From the NCBI RefSeq assembly GCF_001641265.1, contig NW_020167522.1, positions 1,797,715 through 1,861,714 of the forward strand: a DNA stretch of 64,000 bases. Direction: 5' to 3'. The position numbers and the translations under genes were made by a program. This document shows, piece by piece, positions 22,182 to 34,571 of this stretch (its first letter is position 1; each line of letters starts with the position of its first letter). The notes below the pieces were generated by a model. The model saw only the letters and a program-made list of their open reading frames with translations, was not told the DNA's origin and searched no databases. This DNA is from Pseudogymnoascus destructans (Eukaryota; Ascomycota; Leotiomycetes; Thelebolales; Thelebolaceae).

Positions 22182-23159
22182 CTATAATACTGTCAGATCC
22201 TTTGGACTGATTGTTGACGTCGGGCTTCTGAAATCGCCACTCAGAGTCATGCCCGGTCCATTTGTCGAGCTCAATACGACCTCTGCAATCTCCTTGTTGA
22301 CCTTCTCGCTCAGTTGTGCCATGTCCTTCTTCACCGACTCCACGAAAACCTTGATGTTATCTTGCATCATTTCCGGTGTGAACCCCAACTGCCCAATTGC
22401 CATGCGTACCACCCCCAAACGTTCTCTGTACTCTGCGCCTCCAACCATTTCCCTAACAGCAGCAGCTGGGTCCTTCACCACAGTGCCGGTTTTTGAGCTG
22501 GGCATCAGACCCCTGGGTCCGAGGATTCTTCCCAACGCAGCCTTATTCATCTTTTGCAACGAATCAATCTGCGCTATGCAGCGATCAAATTCGATCTTCC
22601 CATCTTTTATCGCTTCGAAGATCTCCTCCTCGCCAACAAGTGATGCTCCTGCTGCTCGGGCAGCTTCCGCGTATTTCGAATCTGGCGGACAGATGACACA
22701 GATTCGCACGTCTGTCTTCACGGGATGAGGGAGGCGTAGTCTATTGCGCATAACAGGCCCGTTCTTGAGTGACTTGACTTTCAGAGCCACTTCGTATTTT
22801 ACTTGTGTTGCCGGCCTCCCGACTTCTGCGGCCCTAATATAGCTAAAATGGCGTTAGCCCAGAATGTTAAAAGTCGTGGGAAACCACACATACCGCATGG
22901 CATCGCAAAGCGCAAATTGGTCGGCATCATTAAGGTTGTACTGAATGTAGGCAGTCCTTGGCTTTCTCTTCTTTTTCTCCGCTGCCTTCTGGGCTTTCTT
23001 TTTCTCGGTGTACTTGTTCGGGCCGGCTGCCTTTTTGGCAGCAAAGCGTTGCTGGATAGAGTTGTGTATGAGGGCTGCAGGGCGGTATACCATGGGCCTG
23101 GGAGCCGAAGATATACAGAGCCTATTTAATTGGGCCAAGGGTGGCCTTGTTGACGCCAT
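22182..23159 (-). CDS. mrpl1: Mitochondrial large-subunit ribosomal protein uL1m
   Basis: L1-family ribosomal protein of the mitochondrial L1 stalk. Exons 22894..23159 and 22182..22842 are joined over a 51-bp intron (donor GTATGT, acceptor TTTTAG). The product is 308 residues. The N-terminus is basic with an arginine-containing presequence and a Lys-rich stretch (KKKAQKAAEKKKRKPR). The L1 fold follows, with the hallmark region KAALGRILGPRGLMPSSKTG and TVVKDP. The ATG at 23159 begins MASTRPP; an in-frame stretch further upstream is leader. The gene diverges from the glutamyl-tRNA synthetase gene with about 200 bp between start codons, so two translation genes share a promoter region. Confidence 0.92.
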
Positions 23160-23363
23160 CTTGTTGTAGTTGTATATTTTGTTCCTGGCCCCTTCAAGTC
23201 CGTGCTTGATGGTCAAAACAAATATCGCTATTACGTCGGAGATATGAAACTCCGTTCCGAAGGTACTAGCTTCAAAATGGCCAACTCCCACAGATTATTG
23301 CGGGCAGGTAAATACAACCCCGCCACTAACGTGAATCACGAACTGTGTTGGACCAGAATAAAG

Positions 23364-25294
23364 ATGAACAGCGACGAGGTTGCAACTCTTGTGTCTGCGC
23401 TCTCAGTGCCAGATTACAAAGCGGTTGAGCCACATTTGCTCAAACTAGACAAATATCTCACGCTCAGAACTTACTTCGACGGGTATCGCATCAGTGATGC
23501 TGATGTCAAGCTATGGGTAACCCTACGAAGCAACAAGGTCACAAACGCATTCTTGAAGAAGGGATCTCTCGCAAATCTCACCCGCTGGTTTGTATTTGTT
23601 GAGGAGTCTCACCCAGAAATCCAATCAGAGATTAAAGTTGCAGACGATGCCGTGAAAGCAAAGAAAGCTGCTCTCAGCAAGGCCGGCGCAAGCTATAACA
23701 TTGCGCTTCAAAATGCCGACCAGGGTGTTGTCACTAGATTCCCTCCTGAGCCATCGTAAGACCCATTTCAATGTGCGTGGTAATACCCCTAACAGCTAGC
23801 AGTGGATATCTCCATATTGGACACGCAAAGGCTGCCCTTCTGAACGATTATTTTGCCCATGACCTGTACAAGGGAACCCTACTTCTACGCTTCGATGATA
23901 CCAACCCTTCGAAAGAGAAGCAAGAGTTCGAGGATTCGATCATCGAGGACCTTGCTCTTATGGGTATTAAACCAGACAAGACCAGCTACACCAGCGATTA
24001 TCTTCAGGTCTTGTACGAACATACCATCCGATTAATTACCGAGGGGCACGCATACGCGGATGACACCGAGCAGGAGAAAATGCGCGATGAGAGATGGAAG
24101 GGCATTGCCAGCGAACGCCGTGAAAGGACGGTTGAAGAGAACCTTCGCATTTTCGAAGAAATGAAGGTTGCTTCAGAGGAAGGCCAGAAGAACTGCATCA
24201 GAGCAAAGATGTCTGTTGACAACCCAAACAAGGCCATGCGCGATCCTGTTATCTACCGCTGCAACCTTCTTCCTCACCACAGAACCGGAACGACATGGAA
24301 GATGTACCCTACATATGATTTGGCGGTTCCCATCGTCGATGCCTTGGAGGGTGTTACGCATGCCCTGAGAACCACTGAGTACGCTGATCGTAATGATCAG
24401 TACCAGTGGTTTATTGATATTCTGGGTCTGCGTCAAGTACACATCTGGGATTTCGCAAGAATGAACTTCATCCGAACCTTCCTCTCAAAGCGAAAGCTCA
24501 CGAAACTTATTGATACCGGCAAAGTCTGGGGTTGGGATGACCCGCGTATGCCCACTATCCGTGGTGTTAGACGCAGAGGCATGACCATTCCGGCCCTGCG
24601 TGATTTCATCTTGAAGCAAGGGCCGAGCAGAAATATCGTCAACATGGACTGGACCAACTTTTGGGCCACCAACAAAAAGGTCATTGATGCCGTCGCGCCA
24701 AGATTTACTGCCATTGATAAGCAGGACAATGTTCGGGCGACCATCATTGGTGGGCCGGACAAGCCCTACACTGAGGAGAAGCCAAAGCACAACAAGAACC
24801 CTGAGGTTGGCACGAAGAAGGTCACCTTCAGCAGTGTCCTTATTCTTGAGCAGGCTGATGTCAAGCTCATGAAGGAGGGCGAAGAGATTACGCTCATGGC
24901 CTGGGGTAACGCGATTGTCCGCAAGATTGTTGGCTCAGACCCGATCACTTCGGTTGAGCTTGAACTCCACCTTGAGGGTGATGTTAAGAAGACAGAGAAG
25001 AAGGTGACATGGGCATCTTTCGTGGGCCAGACTTTGATCCCAGTGGAGCTGGTTGACTTTGACTACCTGATCACGAAAGACAAACTCGAGGAGGACGATG
25101 AGATGGAGAAGTTCCTTACCCCTGTCACCGAGTTTAGATCCGCGGCTCTTTGCGATCAAAATGTGCAGGATCTGAAGGTCGACGATATCATCCAGTTCGA
25201 GCGCAAGGGTTATTACAGAGTCGACAAGGCCTACAAGGATGGTGAGTCGGCTGTGTTGTTCAACATACCCACAGGCAAGGAAGGAAAGAAATAG
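23364..25294 (+). CDS. gus1: Cytosolic glutamyl-tRNA synthetase
   Basis: Charges tRNA-Glu in the cytosol. Exons 23364..23755 and 23803..25294 with a 47-bp intron (GTAAGA..TAGCAG); 627 residues. The N-terminal ~125 residues form the GST-like domain that binds Arc1-type cofactors. The class I catalytic core begins at the intron, with the HIGH motif in SGYLHIGHAKAAL (131-143) and the KMSKS-like LSKRKL at 358-363. The anticodon-binding beta-barrel domain follows, as in archaeal/eukaryotic type GluRS. The start is uncertain: ATG 23364 (MNSDEVATLVSALSVP) matches the conserved N-terminus, but ATG 23278 in the same frame would add 29 residues. Confidence 0.94.
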
Positions 25295-25496
25295 TCTGCT
25301 TTCCAGACGTTATCTTATTCGTTTCTGTAGTTCTCGGTATGTTAAAAAGATGAACTAGCCAGGCAAAGCATAAATGATCGAGATGACCACTTTGAAGTCC
25401 TTGTCGTGCATGAGCAATCATATGTAGATTCTTAATTTCCGCATCAATATTTCGCAACGTGGTATCCCAAACGCCATATATCTATCGTATTCTCCT

Positions 25497-25975
25497 TTAT
25501 AACAGTCCTTTCCTTGCCAACTCGACTTTCCGCGCAGCCTCATTCGCCTTGAAGCCGCCCTTCGACACGCAAATTGCTGATCCATCGCCCAACTCAAATT
25601 TATCCTCTACAGCCGGGAATTGACATGGGCAGTGGTGGGGAACGGACACACATGCTATAGACATTATTAGTCGTCGGTATGAGCAGAGGTATTGTAAAGC
25701 TTACAAAGTGTCCCTGGACAGAGGTAATTGCTGCAATGGGCTATGGAATATTAGCATTATGCCCCTCCATACACAGGGTCTGAAAAAGAAATACCATTGC
25801 TGTATGTTTGTTGATACCAAGCTGAGTCGCTAGGAACATTCTGTGGAGCTTGATGATGCTGTCGTTGCTGTTGACCACCCATAAACTGCTCAAACATATT
25901 TCCAAACTGTGCATTGACGGTCGCCGCCAGGGCACCGACAAGCAGAACGCTTGTAAGAGTTACTCTTCCAAACAT
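25497..25975 (-). CDS. lcl2: Long chronological lifespan protein 2 (Lcl2)
   Basis: Small secretory-pathway protein, linked in yeast to ER-associated degradation. Three exons: 25795..25975, 25705..25740 and 25497..25654. The introns are 54 and 50 bp; the middle exon is only 36 bp. The spliced product is 124 residues, the usual family length. It has a signal peptide (residues 1-22, ending TVNA), a Gln/His-rich stretch and a Cys-rich domain (HCSNYLCPGTLSC, then VPHHCPCQFP and ICVSKGG), and ends KVELARKGLL. The conserved cysteines are spread over all three exons, which supports the splicing. It diverges from the mitochondrial L27 gene, 188 bp away. Confidence 0.92.
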
Positions 25976-26163
25976 TCTGAAGTTGAGTTACTGAATGTAT
26001 TCTTGGTAAATTCAGTAACCAAAATATATCACCTCGCCTTCAGGACAAGTTGTCTCGGGATGGTACACTTGATGACTAATCAGTCGGGGACCGCCTCAAA
26101 TTATTCATTGACACCCATCTCCAAGCGCAGCGAAATAGGTAGATACCACCACCGCACGGCAAG

Positions 26164-27084
26164 ATGCTGATACAACGGCTACAGCCGCCGCTGAGGGCGT
26201 CGTTAACTTCAATTGTTCGACCAGGAGCTTCGAATTCGCACACGGGACTGAATGAGGCATTCGCTGCGCTCAGGTTGTGCCAAAAGGAAACTCAGGCCGG
26301 AAACTTGAACTTCGTCCGATATGCTACGCATAAGGCGCAAGGAGCAGTGAACAAGGCGAAGGATGGTCCGGGAAAGAGGCTGGGTTGCAAGAAGTCTGGA
26401 GGTTCGTTTGCTCTTTGCATGTCGGGTGTCCAATGTCGCATGACAGGATCGCTCAGGGCATACCATTTGGACAAGACGGCAGGCTGACACAGAACAGAAC
26501 AATATGTTATCCCAGGCAACATTATCTTCCGTCAACGAGGCACGCACTGGTTTCCCGGTGACAACTGTGCCATGGGCCGCGACCACACCATCTACGCGAC
26601 CGAATCCGGCTACGTGAAGTATTACAAAGATCCCGAAAGGCACCCCAAGAGGCAATACATCGGCGTAGTCTTCGAGCGAAACCAAGTCCTTCCCCTACCG
26701 AGAAACTCGATGCGCAGACGGAGATTAGGCCTTGTTGCAAGCCAGATGGAATTCTCGACCGTTGCCGAGAGCCCAGAGGTTGTGCAAGAGTCGGCCGAAC
26801 TGCAGACGGGGGAGGGCGCCGTGCAGAGCCAGGTGTCGGCGCCAGCGCCGGTAAAGAAGGTCCGTGAGAGGAAGGGAGAGGAGGGCAGGGTTTTGACGCT
26901 GAGACCGGGATACATGTACCGCGAGGCCAATTGGGAGATTGGTCGTGCGGCCGAGCGTGCGAAGATCCAAGTCAGAGAGTTCAAGCCCGGGGATAGATGG
27001 ACGGCATGGAAGAAGGCTACAATTCGAAAGGCGGCGAATGCCGGGAAGAGGGGCTTAAGAGGGAATAATAAGAGGAAGAAATAG
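26164..27084 (+). CDS. mrp7: Mitochondrial large-subunit ribosomal protein bL27m
   Basis: Ribosomal protein near the peptidyl-transferase centre of the mitochondrial ribosome. Exons 26164..26401 and 26498..27084 are separated by a 96-bp intron (GTTCGT..AACAG). The product is 274 residues. A mitochondrial presequence of about 50 residues (basic, no acid) is followed by the mature start YATHKAQG and the L27 signature around GKRLGCKKSGEQYV and IIFRQRGTHWFPG. The C-terminal extension ends in a Lys/Arg-rich tail (GKRGLRGNNKRKK), as in fungal Mrp7. The intron falls within the L27 domain. Confidence 0.93.
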
Positions 27085-27407
27085 AGAACTTGTTGGGTGT
27101 GTGAACGTCAGAGCAGTGGGTGGCAGAGGCATGGCCTTTAGTGCAGATCATAGGAGTTGTACGATTCGCCTGGTGGAATGGCGCTGTAGAATATGGATGT
27201 CGATGGTTTATGTAAAGATATTTAGAACTCATTTGCAAATATTCCAACAACGGTAGGAACACCGATTTGTTAGATCCGTCCAGAATCAGGTAGTGGTTTT
27301 GTGAAGCGTCGTGCACTGATGGAATATGTTCTATCAATAATATTCCCATTCCCTTCAAGCGTTGCTCGTCACTTAGCCCATCCACGGCTCGGCCGGTCCA
27401 TCGATCG
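27085..27407. other. Convergent intergenic region (L27 and apc6 3' ends)
   Basis: Shared 3' flank of two convergent genes. No coding or repeat signal was seen. Confidence 0.4.
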
Positions 27408-29319
27408 TTAATCATCACTACTCAACTCCATCAAACTGTCCACTTTTACCCCCCTACTGCTTCTCCTCCCTTTACCCCTCATGGCGCTTCTATACCTCTC
27501 CTCACCCTTTCCCATCTCCCTGACTTTAGCCTCCCGTTTCCTCTCTTCTAGCTCCCTTTCCCAGGCTTCGTCATCAACTTCCCCAAGTATATCGCCCATA
27601 CCTCCTTCCGCAGTCTCTTCCAAGGCCCGATTCAGCAATTCCGTTGCAATTGAATCTTGCGGACTAATCCCAAGTGCCTCATGGAGTACTCCTACTGCTT
27701 CGAACGCTTTTCCTTGTTCCATCAACACCAAGCCCTTCGCACAGAAGACTTGCGGGTCCTTTCCGCCCATTCGAAGTACCTCTTCGAAGGACTCCAAGGC
27801 TTCGTCCCAGCGACCCAGACGGCGATATGCATGACCCAGGTTTGCTTGAGTTGAGATCCAGGCAGATGGCTCGCTGTCAATTTCCACAGCGATCGTTAAA
27901 GCTGTCTTAAACATCGTCACCGCATTATCGAGGTGATCTTGATGATAAAATACAACCCCCATCTCGTTCAGTAGTAAAGGATCCGTCTTGCACAGTCCAT
28001 ACGCCGTCTTCAAAAACTCGTCCGCCAGCGTCATATTATTAAGAAGCAAGTTCTGCATGCCCAAGAACAGCTGTGGCAAGTGCGTGCCCATGAATAATCT
28101 TGCGGCAGTGCTGTAGGCAGAAATAGCTTGGTCATGCTCGCCTTCTGCTGCAAAGGTGTGCGCGAATCCAATCCATGCAGGGCCAAAGTGCGGGTCCATC
28201 ATGGACGCTTTTGAGAAGTACCGCCGTGCTTCGGCGATTTTAGACGTGGCAAGGTAATAGATGCCTACAGCAAGCCAGGTGCATGGTTCATCGGGATGGT
28301 TGTCAGCCAGATCGTGGGAGACGAGAAACAATGCGTTCTTCTCATTTAGCTCGTACAAGCAGGCGAGGTGCAGTGGATAAATGGCGAAGTTGTACTTGTC
28401 CCCTTGGATTATAGAGGACGTGATGCGAAGGGCTTCTTTGAAACGACATTGGGTGAATAGAAGGTCGGCTTTGGAGAGAAGGAGGTCGGGGTTTGATGCT
28501 AAGTTGTAGTGTGTGGAGAGTGTTTCGGTGGCTGTAGTGAATGCGACGGGATTTTTGTATTTGGAGAGGCGTGTTGTGTACAGCATCTTGGTGAACTCAG
28601 CTGCTTCCTGTGAGGATGGGTCATCTGCGGATATGGCATCAAAATCGAGAGACTCCAAAAACTGCCACTCTTCATCTGGCGACATGAGGCAGTTCTTCAT
28701 CAGCTGCTCGAATGCTTCAAAGCATTGTACATCAATACCAACAGCATCTTTGTAGCACTCCTTTGCCCTATCAAAGGCGTTTTGTTTAGCATAACAAAGG
28801 CCCCTCAGAAAGCACATTGCCGCCTCAAATCGTATGTTTGCATCCTCTTCTTGAGCTGCTTCGTCTCGCTTACTTGATTTCGATGTCTTGCTGTGTACTG
28901 AGTTGGTCCTGGTATGTCCACCAGTATGTTGCATCTTCCGCCTGTTGTTGCCCGCCGTCCCTATTAAATGTGTAGGGTTATTCTCTCCCAGTATATTTAA
29001 AGCTTCCTCAAATCTTCCTTGCTTTATGAGACAGTGGCCAGCTAGATATCGGCATGATGGGTTCCTCGACACCAAGTCTTGCTTCGCCAGGAAGCTTTGG
29101 GCGCGGGTATAATTTCCGGTGGAGAAGTGGACTTGGGCAAGCCAGAACGCATCTTTGTCATTGTCTGTCAAGTACGGATATATCAGTAAAATTGTCAGGA
29201 GCAATAGCCTGAGGGGTCATACTCGTTAAGGCCAGCAGTTTGTCTCCAATGAAGATGGCCGAGTCGTACTGATGTTTATTCAACGCATCCTGACGCCAAT
29301 CCCGCAAGAATTTCTCCAT
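27408..29319 (-). CDS. cdc16: Anaphase-promoting complex subunit 6 (Cdc16)
   Basis: TPR scaffold subunit of the APC/C ubiquitin ligase, which drives mitotic exit. Exon 1 29223..29319 and exon 2 27408..29164 with a 58-bp intron (GTATGA..GACAG), joined in frame at LTNNDKDAFWLA. The product is 617 residues. It is a TPR superhelix: motifs such as DAFWLAQVHFSTGNYTRAQSF, HFGPAWIGFAHTFAAEGEHD, LLNEMGVVFYHQDHLDNAV and NLGHAYRRLGRWDEALESF are typical of APC6. A short disordered insert sits near residues 105-150. The C-terminus is Arg/Lys-rich and acidic at its end. The start MEKFLRDWRQDAL is the conserved N-terminus of fungal APC6. Confidence 0.93.
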
Positions 29320-29883
29320 TCTTCGTATTCAATTCATACAGCTTGGCTCATAAACTATCAATAGAGTCAAAGGGCAAGGTTGTCATGATGTTGAAGTTTA
29401 TTCATGCGTGGGAAGGCAGTCGCGTTGTCGATTCTCGAGCGCAAATAAGGCGGCCCTGGCTTATCGCACTTATCGCCTCGATGAACTTCAGCCTTGTCCA
29501 TCAGAAATACACTTCACATACTCGTGCCGCCCAAAAGACTGAAGAGCAACTATACATGACAGGAGTGATTACAGCGATTATAACTAAAATATAGTCTCTC
29601 AACTACCGAAGACTATAATTGGCATATTAGTCACTCGGAGATAGAGTCAAGATATACTCCGGAACAATCAACGATAAAATATAGATGCATAAGATTTGGA
29701 AACTTATATTAAATTCAAGTATTTTAATAGCAACTATTTATTTGTCCCAATTTGAGACAGAAGTGAGAACTGCACAATCTGACCATGGGATGCGCCCCAT
29801 ACAAAATCAACCTTGAAACTCCGTAAATCAATATGTTCTGTGACGCTTCCCGCCTCCAGGTGAATGCCGTCTTCGAACTCCAT
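29320..29883. other. Intergenic: apc6 promoter and ade6 3' flank
   Basis: AT-rich, no supported gene. The part from 29590 to 29880 lies downstream of the ade6 stop and is likely its 3' UTR. Confidence 0.4.
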
Positions 29884-32800
29884 CTAACCAACCCAGCGTC
29901 TTGCGCTCTTGAACATTCGGACCCAAGGACCATACTCGCCCCACTCTTCTGTCATGCCATCGGGGATATAGCTTCCCACGCTGGCCATGATAGAACGCTC
30001 GGGGTGAGGCATCATTGCCAAAACTCGGCCATCCTTGCTTGTCACACCAGCAATTCCCTGTGCGGAGCCGTTGGGGTTGAGTGGGTACTTCTCCGTAACC
30101 TTCCCGTAGTTGTCTGTGTACCTAATTGGAACCAACCCAGCCTTAGTCAATGCCTCCAAGTCAGTGTTGTTCTTGAATTGGGCACGGCCCTCTCCGTGCG
30201 AAATGACAATGGGCAGGGAGCTGCCGTCCATGCCGCGGAAGAAGACTGATGGGTTCTCGCTGTTATCCTTGATTCGGACCATGGAGACACGGCCCTCGAA
30301 CTGCTGAGACTCGTTATCAACGAATATCGGCCAGTTTTCGGCGCCAGGGATCAGCTCGGCGAGCCTGCTGAACATTTGGCAACCGTTGCAGACTCCAAGA
30401 GCAAATGTATCCTTCCTCTCAAAGAACTTCTTGAATTCTGGTCTAGCATTCTCTTCGTGCATGAGAATGGACTTGGCCCAGCCTTGTCCAGCTCCAAGGA
30501 CATCTCCGTAGGAGAAGCCACCGCATGCAGCAATACCGACGAAGTCTGCGAGAGATCTTCCGCCAATGATGTCGGTCATATGAATATCGATCGGATCGAA
30601 ACCAGCAGCCTTGAAGGCGAACGCCATCTCGGCGTAACCGTTAACACCTTGCTCACGGAGGATGGCGACGCGGGGAGCCTTGATAAATGGGCTGCTGAGA
30701 AGAGTCGTCATCGGCAGGATGCTCTCTTTCGGATCGAAAGTAAGGTTGTATGAGAGTCCAGGATCCTTGTTGTCCTTGATGAGCGAGAACTCCGAATCAG
30801 CGCTGGCGGGGTTGTCACGAAGACGTTGCATTTGGTAGGAGGTGGAAGACCACCATTTTTGCATAGTCGACCTGTCCAGGTGGGTGACTGTCTCTGCCTT
30901 GTAACGAATGGAAAGCTCTTGCTTAGTGGCAGCTGGGATGCGACCAATCTTCTTGACCAGTCCTGGAGGTGGACCGCAAGTTGCGAAGCATCTGATGAAG
31001 TTAATCTCATCTGACTTCTTAACCTGGAAGATAGCTCCCAATTCTTCGTTGAAAAGGGCATTCAAAACATCACCCGTCTCGTCGCTCTTCGCGACACCAT
31101 CGAGCATGATTTCCGCTCCACAGCGACCGGCAAACATCATCTCAACAATAGTCGTGAAAAGACCACCATCAGAGCGATCGTGATATGCCAAAACAATGCC
31201 GGACTCGTGGAGTTGTATGATCGCATCAAAGTAGTCGGTGATGAGGTCGACGTCATGAACGTCAGGGCTCTCATTTCCAAGCTGTCCGCAGGCCTGGGCG
31301 AATGCAGATCCACCCATAGCCTGTTTGCCTTGGGCAAGATCCACAAACATGAGCACTGTCTCGCCAACATCCTCTAGTCTTCGGAGCGCAGGAGTCCAGG
31401 TGTGGCTGACACGTTGTACTGGAGCAAAGGCTGAGATGACGACTGTAACGGGTGCCGTAACAGACTTCGACTCTCCGTTCGAGCTATCCTTCCACGAAGC
31501 CTTCATGGATGTGGAGTCCTTTCCGACAGGAATGCTTATGCCGAGTTTGGGGCACATCTCCATACCAATGGCTCTGACAGCCTCGTACAAAGCAGAGCCT
31601 TCGCCCTCGTGGTTCACGGCTGCCATCCAGTTGGCAGATAAGCGAACGCGGTCGAGGCCTCCCTGAATGTCTGCAGCGGCCAGGTTCAACAAACTCTCAG
31701 CAACAGCCATGCGGGATGAAGCGGCAGGGGAAATCAGTGCCAAAGCTGGCTTCTCGCCAACGGCCATTGCCTCGCCAGTTTGAATGCCTCCTGTTGCGAG
31801 CGAGGTAATGGTCACCGCAACATCTGCAACGGGTGTCTGCCATGGTCCGACCATCTGATCTCTAGTGGTCATTCCACCGACAGTACGGTCTCCAATGGTA
31901 ATCAAGAATGCCTTGGAGCCAACGGCGGGGACCTTCAGGACAATTTCCATTGCTCTGTGGAGAAACTCGGCACTGCCGCGGCAAGACTTCGTGGTCTTGA
32001 GGCCGCAGAGGCTCTGGAAACTGTCGAATGGCTTCAGATCATTCTTCTTAGTCTTAACGTTTCGCTCCAGCTTCCTGTCTCTAGGGAAGAGTGTCGTCAT
32101 CGGGAGATCAATCGGCTTTGGGTATTCATTGCCTTCGCGGTCGGTGACAACAAGTGTAGATTCGTTGCCACCAATTGTGCCGGTTACAGATCCAACGTCG
32201 GAGAAGCCACAGCGTTCGCGATCTAAATTATTAGCTTTGCATTAACCATAACCATCGAGAGTACTTACTGCAAATGTTGACAAACTTGTTCAGGCCATCC
32301 TCGTTTACGCAGAGAACGTAACGCTCTTGTGCTTCGCAGCACCAAATCTGCAATGGGCTCATACTGCTGTCCGCACTTTCGATTTGACGAAGTTCGAATC
32401 TGCCACCATAACCAGCATCCTTGACGAGCTCTGGCAACGCGTTCGACAATCCACCGGCTCCAACATCGTGGATCATGGCAATAGGATTGGCATCGTTAAG
32501 GGCGCAGCAAGCATTGATGACCATCTGCGCACGGCGCTCCATTTCGGGGTTGCCACGCTGGACGCTGTCGAAATCCAACTCGGCAGATCCTTCGCCAGAT
32601 GCGTTACTAGAGGCAGCTCCGCCACCGAGACCAATAAGCATGGCTGGCCCACCGAGAACAATAACATGTGCCCCGGGCTTGACATCTCCCTGGCGCTTAA
32701 TTGCAAATTGGGGTCGAACGGTGCCTACACCCCCTGCAATCATGATCGGCTTGTGATATCCTCTGTAATCCTCTGCTTCATTGCTGCCGGTATCGGTGAG

Positions 32801-34166
32801 GAGTGTTCTAAAGCACCCTGTGAGACAGGGGCGACCAAACTCGTTGTTGAACCTTGCGCTTCCAATGGGCGCCTCCAACATGATATCCAAGCTGCTGGCA
32901 TAATGAGCTGGCTTGCCGAAGTCAATCTCCCACGGTTGCTCGAAATCTGGGATCAAGAGGTCAGAGACCCAGAAGCCGCAAAGGCCAGCCTTGGGCTGTG
33001 ATCCTCTTCCAACAGCTCCTTCGTCTCTGATCTCTCCACCAGAACCTGTGGCAGCTCCTGCGAAAGGAGAAATTGCGGTAGGGTGGTTATGTGTCTCAAC
33101 CTTGATGATGTAGTGGACCATCTCCTTCGTTGCTTTCCAAGAGCCAGTGTTGTAGTCTGGGGCCCAGAAGCTGGCGAAGTTGCCCTCCAAAACGGCGGCA
33201 TTGTCGCTGTAGGCTGAAACGGTGTACTTGGGGTTGTTCTTGTGGGTATTCTTGATCATCTCGAAGAGAGACTTGCCCATGGCCACATCATCGATGATCC
33301 AGTTTGCATTGAATTGCTTATGCCTGCAATGCTCCGAGTTGACCTGTGCAAACATGAACAACTCGACGTCATAGGGCGACCTGCCGATTTTGGAATATGC
33401 TTGGATGAGGTATTCCATTTCAGGCTCATCGAGGGCGAGACCTCTCTCCTTGTTGTATTCTTCGAGGATATCAATTGGGTTGGCGCCCTCGGCAAAGATG
33501 TCCACAACCTCAAGAGGAATGCGCTGACCCTCTGCAAACATGTCCTTAACATCCGGCTCGGAGCTGCTGATGTTCTCTGTCATGCGGTCAAAGAGCACAT
33601 GCTTGAAAAAATCATCAGATCCCTCAAAAGGCTCAGCAAATTTGACCAAAATGGCACGGCCTCGCTCGATGCGTTCAAGGCTCTTCACGCCGCAGACCGC
33701 CGCGATGCTGGTGGCCTTGGAGCTCCATGGCGAAATGTTACGGGGAGTAACATAGTAGACCTTGAATTTCGCAGCAGATGGACCGGAAACTTCACGAAAG
33801 AAGTCTGGCCGCGGGTTGGGCAGGAGCTGCCTCAGCTTCGCATCAGTTTCCTGATAATGTTAGTTAGAGTCAGGTTTTTCCCGACTAAGGTATAGAATAT
33901 ATTCCATTGCGATTTCGGAGTCAAAAACAGTAATTTTTCTAGCAAGAGCAAACTTGTGAAAAATTTGGGCATTCCAAAGTTTTATAAATATAATTTGTGC
34001 TCACCTTTGCGACGTCATTGGTTGCCTGCTTCAAGCGGGCATAGTGAATGTAAACGGCGGAAACCTCATCAACCTTGACGGAACTAGTCTTCGCAATCAG
34101 ATCCTGGATCTTGCGGGCCGATGATGATGTATAAGCATCTTCTCCAAGTAGAGTGAGATACTCCAT
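29884..34166 (-). CDS. ade6: Phosphoribosylformylglycinamidine synthase (FGAM synthase)
   Basis: Fourth step of de novo purine synthesis: FGAR + Gln + ATP to FGAM, cytosolic. Three exons: 34005..34166, 32269..33850 and 29884..32222, with introns of 154 and 46 bp. The product is 1360 residues, the normal large-PurL length. Seen: an N-terminal PurS-like region starting MEYLTLLG, then the synthase domain with NSEHCRHKQFNANW, KVETHNHPTAISPF and the glycine-rich GGEIRDEGAVGRGSQPKAG. The second PurM-like half follows, then the C-terminal glutaminase with nucleophile Cys in GVCNGCQMF (near residue 1190) and catalytic His/Glu in MMPHPERS. The intron between IC and RERCGF is in frame. It diverges from the PQ-loop gene. 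Confidence 0.97.
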
Positions 34167-34571
34167 CTTGTAAACGTGACAATATGTCCGATTTTCTTGG
34201 AGGAGACCAGTCAATTCGCGATTGAGGGGGGAAAAGTCTATCTCGCCGCGGGGTCGCCTTGGAGAATAATCTGGTGGGATCGGCTTTAGGATTATCATAA
34301 ATCCGAGCGGGCGGTCAGGAAAATGCCCCCCACGACAAACGCGACGCTTTTCCTGCTTATGTAAGTCGGATTGCAAGGCTGTGCATCCAAAATTCGACTT
34401 CAATGTTCATGAAGATGTTTCCACTGGATACTACGTTCGATTAATCAATGCGCTAACAGTGAATTATCCTGCAGTTTGCTCTTTCTTGAAATATTCCCAT
34501 GGAATTGTAATTAGCATTTGCTTATTTCATATTTGTTGTTTGCCGCCCGGCATAGGCATAAACCACCCATC
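34167..34571. other. Divergent promoter region, ade6 / PQ-loop gene
   Basis: 405 bp between two divergent start codons. No repeat or clear regulatory motif was identified. Confidence 0.4.
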